Assembly: GCA_030272155.1 (NCBI GenBank)
Contig: CP126203.1
Location: forward strand, 496,001-560,000
Reading direction: 5' to 3'
DNA: 64,000 bases
Source of the DNA: Tetradesmus obliquus
Lineage: Eukaryota; Chlorophyta; Chlorophyceae; Sphaeropleales; Scenedesmaceae
Shown: positions 35,574 to 46,378 of the stretch, piece after piece
Numbering within the stretch: the stretch's first letter is position 1
Layout: the number at the start of each line of letters is the position of its first letter
Made by a program: the position numbers and the translations under genes
Notes under the pieces: generated by a model
Seen by the model: only the letters and a program-made list of their open reading frames with translations
What the model was told of the DNA's origin: nothing
Database searches by the model: none

Positions 35574-38029
35574 TCTCGCCAGGCGATGACGCTCTCGCAT
35601 GATTACGTCACCCCCGGCAGTAATCCACATTGCGGCCCCCCGCAATGTGGTTCCGCTACGGGTTGCTACCAGAGGAGCAGTCGCTGTCGGGTGACTCTTC
35701 CAGTTGATACGATGGAGTGAGGCGTAAGGCTTGGTTGTACCGCAGTGTCCAAGATCACCAGGAGCTGTGGTGCTGACTGGTTTGCGATGGTGATGGTTGT
35801 GTTGAAGGTCAGTGGAGGAAGAGAGTTTCCACACAGCTGGTAAGAAGCGTACATGCAGCGATAACACAACGGATGCAGCAGCAATCACGCCGTGCAGTGC
35901 CTACCCTGGCGCGCACAAGGCTTCTGATTCACTGAAATAACTAGATCTCTGTTTGGCGGTGCGCCTGGTGGTTGAGGAAAGGAGCAGCAGACGAGGCTAG
36001 CCTTGTGGCGGCAAGCACAGTACACATATGCACGCAGAGCATCGGCACAGCAGCAGCAGCTGCTGCTTCTTGCACTGCTAGGGTAGCCATGCATTGCATT
36101 GCTTGCTGGGCATGCTGCAAGTGCTGTGCTGTCCCCTTGTGGGGACGTAAAGCTAGTGTGAGGGCTGGTGCTGTGAGTTTGTTGAGGCGGACCGTCAGCA
36201 TGTGAGCTTCGTGCTCTTGTCGTTGAGTGTGTATTGCCAGGCGGAACACAACACCACCGTCCTGGCATCTGCCCTGATTACAGCCGGCAGTTCAAGGCTG
36301 AGTTGTGATGAGCTGACAGCTGGTGTTGCATGGCACTGAATCTGCATGTGGGAGTGGCATTCGCGCTTGCAAGCTGGCATGAACCTTCTGGTTCTCGTGC
36401 TGCAGTGCAGCAAGCAAACTACCTACCTGGCCACCTTGGCAGCAAGTCTTGCCGCAAGTTGTCTTTCAGCATGTGTTTCTGGCTTGGCTTGGCTTGGCTG
36501 CACAGTTGGCTGCAAGACTCTGTGCGCGTACGCGCAGACTGTCTCTTTTTGCTGCTGCTGTTGCAGCTTGCTGTCGTCTGTCCACCGCACTGGCTTGCAC
36601 TTCTGTAGAGGCACTTCTGTAGGACGTGAGGAAGCAACGGTCTTTTGCGCAGCTGAGCAACCAACTGTTATGTTGGTTGTTATAACACCCTGTGGTGTGA
36701 TGAGCCCCGTGGCACAGTTGCTGTTGAGAGAGGCCCAATCTTCCTGATGTCTCCTGCTTTCCTGCAAGGCTTGCATTTCAAACGGGCTGCAGGCCACGCA
36801 GGCTTTGGTTGATGCAGGCTCATTGATGCACTATCGCATGCATAGCATCTAGCATAGCTTGCCTTTGGTTTGTTTCGTGTGTGCATTTCCTTTGTACATG
36901 AGTGTGCATGACAACATATGCCCGTGTGTGTTTCTGTAGTTAACCCTTGTCACCAGTACTTGTAGGCCTGTAGTTGTCTTGCGGCAGCGGGCGGTGTGTG
37001 CAGCAGCTAGCTGGACCTCCAGCCCATGCTGCCACCTGCACCCCGGCAGTCAAACTGACCATTGTTGTTAGTCGCTAGTGGCAGCATTGACATTGTAAAT
37101 GCGTGTAATCCACAACGCAAGGAAGTGCTAGGTCGCTGTGTAACTTGATCTATACATATGGCAGCCGAGGCTGTTGTTTTACTCGCACATGTGCATGCCT
37201 GGGCTGCTGGCACTGGTTCAACTGAAATGGGCCCGGGCCCTGGCTGGGCACGCAGTGTGACTCACACAGTTGAACTGCAGAACCCGCTACCGAATATCAG
37301 CTTTAGCAGGCACCGGCCCCCTGCGCCTGCAAAGCACCACAAAGTGCTGACCCTAAAAATAATTTGTTGTGCAGCCCCAGATCAGGCCTGCTTGCTGAAC
37401 TCCGCATGTGGCAGCATTGTCACCAGCTGCTGGCATGGGGCTGGCTGTGAGATGCTCCTGGAGTGTTACCAATTCAGCCACCTACCGTCGGCTTACTTTT
37501 GAACTATGATACACATAATAATTAATTTAATGTGAGAGTCAAGTCTCACATACATGCCATATGAATTGCCATATGCAGAAACAGCGTGTTGTCAAGAGGT
37601 GGTGAAGTATGCTGGGCCAGACTTGGGTTGCCAGATTCGTTCAAAGCAAGCCTATAGCTCATATCACGCACCTTTAGGCCTCTTTCGGGGCTCCCTTAGC
37701 CCATGGACATGAAACATGTTAGCCATAGGCCAGCAAGGACAGCAGCGCCCTGATGCCCGTCATGTACGTGATCTGTGACTGTTTGACAACAAAATCGGAT
37801 CATCCCAGAACTCGTACCCATCATTTTGGTTCAATCGCATGTCGCTGCGTTGACAGAAACCCCAAACCAGTCTTCCCGGAAGCCAGGTTTTCTCCACAAG
37901 CGGCGGACCGAATCCCCGCTGAATATCCGGCTAAAATTTTCACCACGTTAACGTTTGCCTATCTTTATTGTTGAATCAGCCGGAAACGCCCTCTTCAGAC
38001 CTGCACAAACACCACACAGAGGCAACATC
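35574..38029. other. Intergenic region with no gene found
   Basis: About 2.4 kb. Short frames on both strands are not convincing. An AT-rich patch at 37500-37540 includes a palindrome (gtgagagtcaagtctcac). From about 37.65 to 38.03 kb the sequence is less CAG-rich and may be the leader of the next gene; similar text (acctgcac...acccagag) recurs near 41.84 kb upstream of the paralogue. Confidence 0.5.
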
Positions 38030-38491
38030 ATGCACCGGGACAGCGTCGGCCAGCTTGTCAGTGTGAGCTTGTTGGCACCGGAGCACGTGGAAGCTGTTCA
38101 GGAGCATGATCCTCGACTTTAGGCACGTACTGGAAGCGTCGCAAACACGTGAAGCAGCAACATAATTTGAAATTTCTCACAGATTCTGTAGGACAGCTAG
38201 TGCAGTAAGGAGCGACTGCAGCGCTGAACTCTGCCCTACGTGTGCTTGATGGGAGACTATTTGAAAATTGTCTGTGACTTATGAGCAACTTGTGTGCTTG
38301 CGGAGGGCTTTGATGGCCTGCCGGGCTTGTGCTCCCCTGTGCCTGCACACAACTTGCCTGCCTCTGATCTCACGCACCTGACCGCACACTGTCTGCTGCT
38401 ATATGTAGGACATCAATCAGAGCAATTACTTGATGACTGACAGCTCAGCAGTGCTGCGACAGCAGCTGCAATAGGCTCTTCAGACTTGCAG

Positions 38492-40002
38492 GCAGCTGCC
38501 AGGGGCATCCCCATCGAGTCCAAGAACAGCACCTGCTGGCAATGCTCAACAGCCTGCAGGCGCAGCAGGAGCAGGCCAACCAAGCACCTGCAGCAATTCA
38601 TCAGGAGCAGCAACCACTTGCAGCTTCACTGCAAGGTGTCTCAGTAGAGCCAGGTGCAGCACCGCCACCAGCAGTGCCATTGGCACCGCCTGCGCCACTA
38701 GCAGCTGCACAGCCCGCTCCTGCAAGCAGTGCTGATGCTGCTCCCGCAGCAGGAGCAGCAGCAGCAGCTGCAGCAGCCATGCCTAGGGCAGCAGCCGAAT
38801 CCGTGCTGCTGTCAGACCTACATCGCCCAGCTGCAGCTGGGCCGCAGGACATCGCCGCGTTGCAGCGGCTTGTGGACAGCGGCAGCGGGGATGAGCAGAC
38901 AGCAGCTGCATGGCAGCTTGCAAAGTTACTTCAGTGCAGGGCTCTTAAAGGTGCTCAAGGTGCACTGCCAAGACTTTCACGGATGCTGACCAGCAGCAAC
39001 CTGACTGTGCAGGAGGCCGCAGCAGAGGTGGTGAGGCGCCTCGCGCGTACTGAGCCAGCGCTTAAGCAGCAAGTTGCTGATACACCAGGTGCTGTAACAG
39101 CGCTGGTGCAACTGCTGAGCGGCAGCAGCCAGGGCGTGCAGAGGGCAGCAGCAGGTGCACTGAGCAACCTTGCTGCTGGCAACCTGGCCTTGGCGACGCG
39201 GATTGCAGCTGTGCCGCAAGCTGTAGAGAGGCTGGTGATGCTGCTGGCCAGCAGCAACCAGGGTGTGCAGCGGGCAGCAGCAAATGCGCTGTGCAACCTA
39301 GCTTCTGATGGCCTTGCTATGGCGAGGCCAATTGCCGACGAGCCGCAAGCTGTAGAGCGGCTGGCGCAGCTGCTGGCCAGGGTGTGCAGGCAGCAGCAGC
39401 AGGCGCACTGGGCAACCTGGCTTACGGTGCACTGGACGTGCAGCGGCAGATTGCCAATGAGCCGCAAGCTGTAGAGAGGCTGGTGACACTGCTGGCCAGC
39501 AGCAGACAGCGTGTGCAGGAACACGCAACATGGGCGCTGTCCAATCTTGCCTATGGCAACCTGGCCTTGAAGAGGCGCATTGCCGATGAGCCACAAGCTG
39601 TAGCGAGGCTGGTGCAGCTGCTGGCCAGCCGCTTCCAGGTTGTGCAGCTGGAAGCAGCAAGCACACTGCGCAACCTGGCTGCTGAGAATTTTGCCTTACA
39701 GAGGCGCATTGCAGATGAGCCGCAAGCCGTGGAGAGGCTGGTGACGCTGCTGGCCAGCAGCAATGAGGATGTGCAGTGGGCAGCAAAAAGCACACTGCAC
39801 CACCTGGCACTAGGCGGCCTGAGCTTACAGCAGAGCCTGCAGGTAACAGCTGCGCTCACAACAGCAGCAGCAGCAGCAGCAACGCCACCCCCAGCAGCAG
39901 CACTTTGGGCAGCGCCTCTGCTTCCAGCCGCGCCACCACCTGCTGTGCCGCCAGCAGCTCCTGCAGGCGGGCTTGATGCTGCGCCAGCAGCAGCTACAGC
40001 AG

Positions 40003-40039
<37 letters not shown>

Positions 40040-40116
40040 GGGAGAAGCGCCACAGCCAGCAGCAGCGCCTGAGGTGGTGCCGCTGTTCCCATCTGCACAA
40101 CCAGCAGCTGCGCAGC

Positions 40117-40148
<32 letters not shown>

Positions 40149-40331
40149 CCGGCAGCAGTGCCAGCACCACTGATGCCTCCTGCGCGGCCAGCAGCTGCAC
40201 AGGCAGCTGCTCCTGCAGGTGGCCTTGATGCTGCCCCCACTGCAGCGGCAGGGGCAGCTAAAGCAGCAGTGGCATCAGCAGATGCGGCAGCCATGCTTGC
40301 AGCATTTGCGTCAGCAGGCCTCAGGGGTTAG
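38492..40331 (+). CDS. Armadillo-repeat protein, paralogue 1, interrupted by a frameshift
   Basis: ARM proteins are helical scaffolds for protein binding. The first frame runs from an acceptor at 38491/38492 (or ATG at 38542) to a stop at 39474; the homologous frame continues from about 39384 to the stop at 40331. About seven 43-residue repeats (RLVxLLASSxQxVQxAAAxALxNLA) are seen across both frames, preceded by an Ala/Pro/Gln-rich segment and followed by a low-complexity Ala tail. The break is at 39376-39381: the text CTGCTGGCCAGGGTGTGCAG lacks the ten bases found in every sister repeat. A possible first exon starts at ATG 38030 (MHRDSVGQLV). Whether this is a real pseudogenising deletion or a sequencing error cannot be told here. 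Closest relative: the next gene. Confidence 0.75.
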
Positions 40332-42324
40332 CGCCGGCAACAGCAGCGCGGCACAAAGCGGAGTAAGCCAAGCTCCTGCGATGCTGTGTGGCTGAGCAAG
40401 AGCAAGAGCAGAGACACAAAAAGGAGCAGGGACAGCAGCCGCAGGACTCAAACAGCGTATCACAGCGTAGACGCCGCAGCGGCTGAGCAGCACCGTGCTG
40501 GCAGGCTGGCTTCAGTGGAATGGGGCTGTGGCTGTGTGGCGGTTCACCAGCATCTGTGTTGTGCTAGCAAAAGCTGTGGCATTGTGCTGCAGTTGTGCGT
40601 CAGCAGCATCAGCAACATGATTGTTGGACGCTGCCACCGGTAATCTGCTGGGGTTATCCCTGTTTTCGAGCCGCAGCCTTAGTGTGCAGCTTGCACATAT
40701 GTACGGTATGCATAGGATGAACAGTGCACGACTTGCCGACTTGTCCACGGTGTATTGCACTACGGCCTTACCCTTCGGACGTGTGGTGAAAGTGCTAAAA
40801 GTCTGCTAAAAGTCGGCTAAAAGTCCCAGGGCACCGGCCTTCAAAACCCGAATCCAGGCTTTTTTCGGGCTCGCAGAGGGTGTTTACCCCTAGATTCCTC
40901 AAGATTCTGTTTATCGTTGCATCGTGGCTGCATTTTCATTGCAAGCCCATTGCATCCATGCTCTGGCGGACTTGCATCGAAAGGAAACCCTATGATGCTG
41001 GTCCAGAAGCTTCTGGCTTAAGCCCTCCGATATCGATGCAGCAGTGGCTCATGATTGATCAATCAGCAACAGGGCCAGCGCCGCGCCACGCCAGCAGCAT
41101 GCTGCACCTCAACACTTGAAGTGATACACGCCCAAGCATCAAGCTAATAATCACCAAGCATCAAGCCGACCCAGCAACGCTTGTGCCGCACCCAGCAACT
41201 CTCATTGACATTGTCATCATCAACCTATGCCATGCTAACGGAGACATTGCAGTCTGTAGCTTGCAAGCAGGCCAGCAACAAATACAAAGATAGCGACTGA
41301 ACAACCAAACAAAACCACATGTTTATGGTGCCACCAGTGTCAGGCCTGACCTGCACCAGTGTCGCAACAAGCAGCAGGGCCAGCAGCAGCATGCTGCAAG
41401 CCAGCAGTTGCTCCATCAGCAGCGCACATGGGCGCACCACAACAGCACCGATCAGTGCGTGCTAGCTTTTATCGATGCTTTCAAGTTGAGAGGGCAAGTC
41501 TTTCCTGTGCGGCACAGTGCGGCCTCGTGAGGTGATCACCTAGGGCTCCCTGTGTCCAGGGTTCAGCGACAGCGACTTCAGGATGCACAGACGATGACCA
41601 CATAAGTAAAAACGAATTGTGAAGTTCTTCTGCCTCACGTCTCAGGTGGTAGACCGCCTCACCACGATCTGAGGTTGTCAGTGACCTCCGAATTCGTCTT
41701 CGAAAACAGTTCGCCCTGGGTCTCACGAACCGCCAGCCGACTAAATCCTCGCTCTAGCTTTACATCTTTGGTGCAAATCGATTCCTTGCAATCCGAGGCT
41801 CTATCACCTTCTCACTTCAGATCATCCCTCGGTCCTCACGACAACCTGCACACCCAGAGACAACGTGCAAAGGCTTTGGCGCCATTGCGTGAAGGTGTTC
41901 AAGCTCAATCAAACGGTGAGAAATCCTTGCGTGCAGCAGCAGCGTCTACTAGTAGGCACAACATGCAAACGCAGCATCCAACGTTCAAGGTCAGGAAGCG
42001 GCTCCAGCGCTGCATTGAGCCCTACCTGTCTCCGAAAAGTCTTGTAGCAACATTATGGTTATGTTGCAGGCCAGTTCGCTGCGAGGCTGTGATGTCGATG
42101 TACAGTCTTTGCACGCAAGTTGCTTTGCCTCTGTTCCTGCAAAAAAATGCCTGGCCGCACTCTGCCCGCTGCGTTTTGTTGACAATGCGCAGATAACCAT
42201 CAGCAGCAGCAGCAGCAGCAGGCTCTTTGGCCTTGCAGGCAGCTGACACCGGGCACCAGCAGAGAGCCTTCAGCAACAGCTGCTGCTCACACTGGTCATG
42301 AACCTGAGCTAGAAGGAGCAGCAG
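40332..42324. other. Region between the two ARM paralogues
   Basis: The first ~250 bp after the stop resembles, in another frame, the C-terminal coding end and 3' flank of the second paralogue (RDSSR-like segment; gctgtggctgtgtggcgg block), which supports tandem duplication of the whole gene. From about 41.65 to 42.0 kb the sequence is not CAG-rich and may be the 5' leader and first exon of the second paralogue; the 173-codon frame at 41675-42196 is not recognisable. Confidence 0.5.
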
Positions 42325-45300
42325 GTGCAGGGCAGCACTTTAGGTAAACCATCAGGGGCAGCAACAGCAGTCGCAGCAGTCGTGCTTGCTGTAGCAGCTG
42401 CTGCCATGCCACCTGGAGACACACCTGCTGCTGGGACGCAGGAGATAGATGTGCTGCTGCGCCTTGTGGACGGCAGCAGCGGGGTTGAGCAGATGACAGC
42501 TGCGCGGCAGCTTGCGGATATCCTCCGCGGCAGGGCTGCTGACAATGCGCCAGGAGCGTTGGCAGGACTGGCACAGATGCTGAGCAGCAGCAGCCCGAGT
42601 GTGCAGGAGGCGGCAGCGCAGGCATTGAAGGGCCTTGCTTATGAGTGCCCAATGCTTAGGCAGCAAGTCGCTCAAGCACCAAGTGCTGTGTCAGGGCTGG
42701 TGCAGCTGCTGGCCAGCAGCAACCAGGGTGTGCAGGAAGCAGCAGCAGGCGCACTGCGCAACCTAGCTTTTGATGACCTGGCCTTGCAGCAGCAGGTTGC
42801 CGCTGAGCAGGATGCTGTAGCAAGGCTGGTGCAGCTGCTGGGCAGTGGTTGTCTGGAGGTGCGGAAAGCAGCAGCACGCGCACTGCACAACCTAGCTTCG
42901 GGTGACCTGGCGTTGAAGCAGCAGGTTGCCGCTGAGCAGGGTGCTGTAGCGAGGCTGGTGCAGCTGCTGGCCAGCAGCAGCCAGGCTGTGCAGGTGGCAG
43001 CAGCAGGCGCACTGGGCAACCTAGCTGCTGGTGGCCTGGCCTTGAAGCAGCAGATTGCCAATGAGCCGCAAGCTGTAAAGAGGCTGGTGCAGCTGCTGGA
43101 CCGCAGCAGCCAGGGAGTGCAGCAGCAAGCAGCAGGCGCATTGGGCAACCTGGCTGCTGGTGACCTGGCTTTGCGGTGGCAGATCGCTGCTGAGCAGGGT
43201 GCTGTAGTGAGGCTGGTGCAGCTGCTGGCCAGCAGCAACCAGGGTGTGCAGCTGGCAGCAGCAGGCGCGCTGCGCAACCTAGCTGCTGGTGGCCTGCCCT
43301 TGAAGATTGAAATTGCCAACAAGCCGCAAGCTGTAGAGAGGCTGGTGCAGCTGCTGGCCAGCAGCAGCCAGGGTGTGCAGCAGGCAGCAGCAGGTGCACT
43401 GGGCAACCTGGCTTGTGGTGACCTGACCTTGAAGCATCGGATTGCTGCTGAGCCGCAAGCTGTAGTGAGGCTGGTGCAGCTGCTGGCCAGCAGCAGCCAG
43501 GGTGTGCAGGAGGAAGCAGAGCGCGTGCTGCACAGCTTGCTACAAGGCAGCGTGAGCTCACAGCAACGCCTGCAGGTGACAGCTGCACTCACATCAGCAG
43601 CAGCAGCGCCAGCAGCAACAGCAGCAGCAACAGCAGCAGCAGCGCCACTCCCAGCAGCTGCGCTGCCAGCTGCTGCACAGCCAGCTGCTCCTGCAGGTGG
43701 CTTTGATGCTGCCCCCACTGCAGCAGCAGATGCAGCTGGAACAGCAGCAGGGCCACTGCCAGCAGCAGCACGGGTGTACAGTTTAGTGCAGCTGCTGGCC
43801 AGCAGCAGCACGGACGTGCAGCTGGCAGCAGCAGGCGCACTAGGCACCCTAGCTTGGGGCGACATGGCGTTGAGGCGGCAGATTGCTGCTGAGCCGCAAG
43901 CTTTAGAGAAACTGGTGCAGCTGCTGGCCAGCAGCAGCCAGGGTGTGCAGCAGGCAGCAGCAGTCGCACTGGGCAACCTAGCTTCTTGTGACCTGGCCTC
44001 ACAGAAGCAGATTGCTACTGCGCCGCAAGCTGTGGAGAGGCTGGTGCAGCTCCTGGAAAGCAGCAGCACTGATGTGCAGCGGGCAGCAGTGAAAGCACTG
44101 CACAACATAGTTGCTGGCAGCCCACCTTTGAAGCAGCAGATTGCTGCTGAGCCAGGTGCGGTAACAAGGCTGGTGCAGCTGCTGGACAGTTGCAGCCAGA
44201 GAGTGCAGCAGGCAGCAGCAAGCGCATTACGCAACCTAGCGTCTGCTGGCCTGGCCCTGCAGCAGCAGATTGCCAATGAGTCGCAAGCTGTAGCAAAGCT
44301 GGTGCAGCTGCTGGCCAGCAGAAGCCAGGATGTTCAGGCGCAAGCAGCACGTACACTGAACGACCTAGCTTGGGGTGACCTGGCTATTCAGAAGCAGATT
44401 GCCGCTGTGCCCCAAGCTTTAGAGACGCTAGTGCAGCTGCTGGGCAGCAGCAACCTTGATGTACAGTGCAGAGCAGCAGGCGCACTCAGCAGCCTGGCTT
44501 GTGGGGACCTTGATTTGAAGCAGCAGATCGCTGCTGAGCAGGGTGCTGTAGAGCGGCTGGTGCAGCTGCTGGCCAGCAGCAGCCAGGAAGTGCAGGAGGC
44601 AGCAGCTCACGTACTGTACCACCTAACTGATGGTGACCTCGGTTTGAAGAAGCAGGTCGCCGCTGTGCCTGGGGCTGTAGAGAGGATGGTGCAGCTGCTC
44701 GGCAGCACTTCTGAGGTTCAGGACGCAGCTGTAAGCACACTGCGCAACCTAGCTTTTGGTGATCTGGCTCTGAAGCGGCAGGTGGCTGCTGTGCCACAAG
44801 CTGTAAAAAGATTGGTGGTGATGCTAGCCAGCAGCAGTAGGGACGGGCATGAGGGAACAATGGCAGCCAGCACACTCGGCCTCTTAGCGTTTGGTGAACT
44901 AGCATTGCAGCGGCGGATTGCTGCTGAGCCAGGTGCTGTAGAGGGGCTGGCGCAGATGCTGTACAGCAGCAGCCAGGACACGCACATGGCAGCAACTTGT
45001 GCGCTGTACTTGCTGGCTGCGAGTGACCTGGGTTTACAGCAGCAAGTTGCCACTGTGCCGGGAGTTGTAGCGAGGCTGGCGGCCCTGCAGTGCAGCAGCC
45101 ACCAGGTAGTGCGGACTACAGCAGAATCAGCACTGCACATCCTGGCGCCCCTGGCAGCACCTGCGCCGCCAGCAGTTGCAGTAACGCCACTTTCAAGCAG
45201 GCTTGGTGCTGTCCCTGCAGCAGATGCAGATGCAGCAGCGGCGGCAGCAGCAACAGCGGCAGCAGCAGCAGCGTGGCACCCAGCAGCAGCGCCACCAGCA

Positions 45301-46011
45301 GCACCCGCGCCGACATCAGGTGCAGTAACGCCATCTTCAAGCAGGCTTGGTGCTGTCCCTGCAGCAGATGCAGATGCAGCAGCGGCGGCAGCAGCAACAG
45401 CGGCGGCAGCAGCAGCGTGGCTCCCAGCAGCAGCGCCACCAGCAGCACCTGCGCCGACATCAGGTGCAGTAACACCATCTTCAAGCAGGCTTGGTGCTGT
45501 CCCTGCAGCAGATGCAGATGCAGCAGCGGCGGCAGCAGCAACAGCGGCAGCAGCAGCAGCGTGGCTCCCAGCAGCAGCGCCACCAGCAGCACCTGCGCCG
45601 CCATCAGGTGCAGTAACGCCATCTTCAAGCAGGCTTTGTGCTGTCCCTGCAGCAGATGCAGATGCAGCAGCAGCGGCAGCAGATGCAGCAGCAGCGGCGG
45701 CGGCAGCAGCAGCAGCAGCAGCGTGGCTCCCAGCAGCAGCGCCACAGGCACCACAGGTGCCGCCAGCAGCTGCATCAACACCATCTTCAAGCAGGCTTGG
45801 TGGTGCTGGCCTCGCGGCAGGCGTATACGTAGCTGGAGCAGCAGCAGCAACAGCCGCCGCCGCCATGATTGCAGCACTCATACCGGCAGCGGCAGCAGCA
45901 GGGCAGGGTAAGCATAGCTCCCTAGATGCTGTGCGCCTGAGCAGCAGCAGCGGCAGGGACAGCAGCCGCCAAGATTCAGGCAACGCATTGAAGCGTGCGC
46001 GCTTCAGCTAA
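42325..46011 (+). CDS. Armadillo-repeat protein, paralogue 2, about 19 ARM repeats in two blocks
   Basis: The open frame begins after an in-frame TAG at 42310. An acceptor (gcag) ends at 42324 and the first ATG is at 42406, so an upstream exon is possible. It encodes up to 1229 residues. Repeats are 43 residues long (129 nt), with consensus RLVQLLASSSQGVQxAAAGA then LxNLAxGDLALxxQIAAEPQ. Block 1 (about eight repeats, 42560-43570) is followed by an Ala/Pro tail (LQVTAALTSAAAA...PAGGFDAAPTAA) that matches the C-terminal tail of paralogue 1, and then a second block of about eleven repeats (43780-45150). Four to five copies of a ~48-residue Ala-rich unit follow (TPSSSRLGAVPAADADAAA), then a basic C-terminus (KRARFS). 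Probably a scaffold similar to Vac8/ARO-type ARM proteins; partner unknown. Confidence 0.85.
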   Translation: MQGSTLGKPSGAATAVAAVVLAVAAAAMPPGDTPAAGTQEIDVLLRLVDGSSGVEQMTAARQLADILRGRAADNAPGALAGLAQMLSSSSPSVQEAAAQALKGLAYECPMLRQQVAQAPSAVSGLVQLLASSNQGVQEAAAGALRNLAFDDLALQQQVAAEQDAVARLVQLLGSGCLEVRKAAARALHNLASGDLALKQQVAAEQGAVARLVQLLASSSQAVQVAAAGALGNLAAGGLALKQQIANEPQAVKRLVQLLDRSSQGVQQQAAGALGNLAAGDLALRWQIAAEQGAVVRLVQLLASSNQGVQLAAAGALRNLAAGGLPLKIEIANKPQAVERLVQLLASSSQGVQQAAAGALGNLACGDLTLKHRIAAEPQAVVRLVQLLASSSQGVQEEAERVLHSLLQGSVSSQQRLQVTAALTSAAAAPAATAAATAAAAPLPAAALPAAAQPAAPAGGFDAAPTAAADAAGTAAGPLPAAARVYSLVQLLASSSTDVQLAAAGALGTLAWGDMALRRQIAAEPQALEKLVQLLASSSQGVQQAAAVALGNLASCDLASQKQIATAPQAVERLVQLLESSSTDVQRAAVKALHNIVAGSPPLKQQIAAEPGAVTRLVQLLDSCSQRVQQAAASALRNLASAGLALQQQIANESQAVAKLVQLLASRSQDVQAQAARTLNDLAWGDLAIQKQIAAVPQALETLVQLLGSSNLDVQCRAAGALSSLACGDLDLKQQIAAEQGAVERLVQLLASSSQEVQEAAAHVLYHLTDGDLGLKKQVAAVPGAVERMVQLLGSTSEVQDAAVSTLRNLAFGDLALKRQVAAVPQAVKRLVVMLASSSRDGHEGTMAASTLGLLAFGELALQRRIAAEPGAVEGLAQMLYSSSQDTHMAATCALYLLAASDLGLQQQVATVPGVVARLAALQCSSHQVVRTTAESALHILAPLAAPAPPAVAVTPLSSRLGAVPAADADAAAAAAATAAAAAAWHPAAAPPAAPAPTSGAVTPSSSRLGAVPAADADAAAAAAATAAAAAAWLPAAAPPAAPAPTSGAVTPSSSRLGAVPAADADAAAAAAATAAAAAAWLPAAAPPAAPAPPSGAVTPSSSRLCAVPAADADAAAAAADAAAAAAAAAAAAAWLPAAAPQAPQVPPAAASTPSSSRLGGAGLAAGVYVAGAAAATAAAAMIAALIPAAAAAGQGKHSSLDAVRLSSSSGRDSSRQDSGNALKRARFS
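42560..45150 (+). repeat. 129-bp tandem coding repeats (ARM units)
   Basis: Consecutive ARM units start every ~129 bp (for example 42698, 42827, 42956, 43085) and are highly similar at the DNA level (ctggtgcagctgctggccag). That points to recent expansion or gene conversion. Confidence 0.9.
45185..45800 (+). repeat. ~145-bp coding minisatellite (Ala-rich tail units)
   Basis: Four near-identical units plus a partial fifth begin with ttcaagcaggctt at about 45190, 45336, 45480, 45624 and 45784. They are in frame and encode SSRLGAVPAADADAAA followed by Ala/Pro runs. Confidence 0.88.
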
Positions 46012-46373
46012 GCAGATATCTATCACCAAGGCAGCCTGCGGTTGTGGCTGTGTGGCGGCGATGCTGAATGCAGTGACTGGCCTTCGAAAAGCTCAATCGT
46101 GCAGCACATCAAAGCGCGCGCTGCACTGCAGTGGTGGAGCAGTGGTTGAGCAGCACTGTGCTGTCAGGGCAGCCTGAGGAAGTTGTTGCTGTGCTGTTGT
46201 GTTGGTGCAACAGCTGCAGTAAAACATTGCTAGGCGGTACTTGCTGCCATGTTCAGCGCTTTCCTGTCTGCGGTGGAAACGCTACCCTCAGCCTTCCTCT
46301 GGTCACAGGTTAACCTGTGCAGCAACGTTGCTGCAGCATGTGCATGCCGTGTGGCATTGCGCATAGGTTCAGT

Positions 46374-46378
46374 TGTAA
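46374..46378 (+). terminator. Possible TGTAA poly(A) signal of ARM paralogue 2
   Basis: TGTAA is the usual polyadenylation signal in chlorophycean algae. This one lies ~360 nt after the stop at 46011, a plausible 3' UTR length, but the pentamer is common by chance. Confidence 0.3.

Noticed and set aside
41675-42196. 173-codon plus-strand frame upstream of ARM paralogue 2
   Set aside because: No recognisable domain and composition unlike the rest; more likely the 5' leader or first intron of the ARM gene.
42672-45983. Long minus-strand open frames (534 and 421 codons) opposite ARM paralogue 2
   Set aside because: They are mirrors of the 129-bp repeats: Cys/Ser/Ala strings with no domain, while the plus strand gives textbook ARM repeats.
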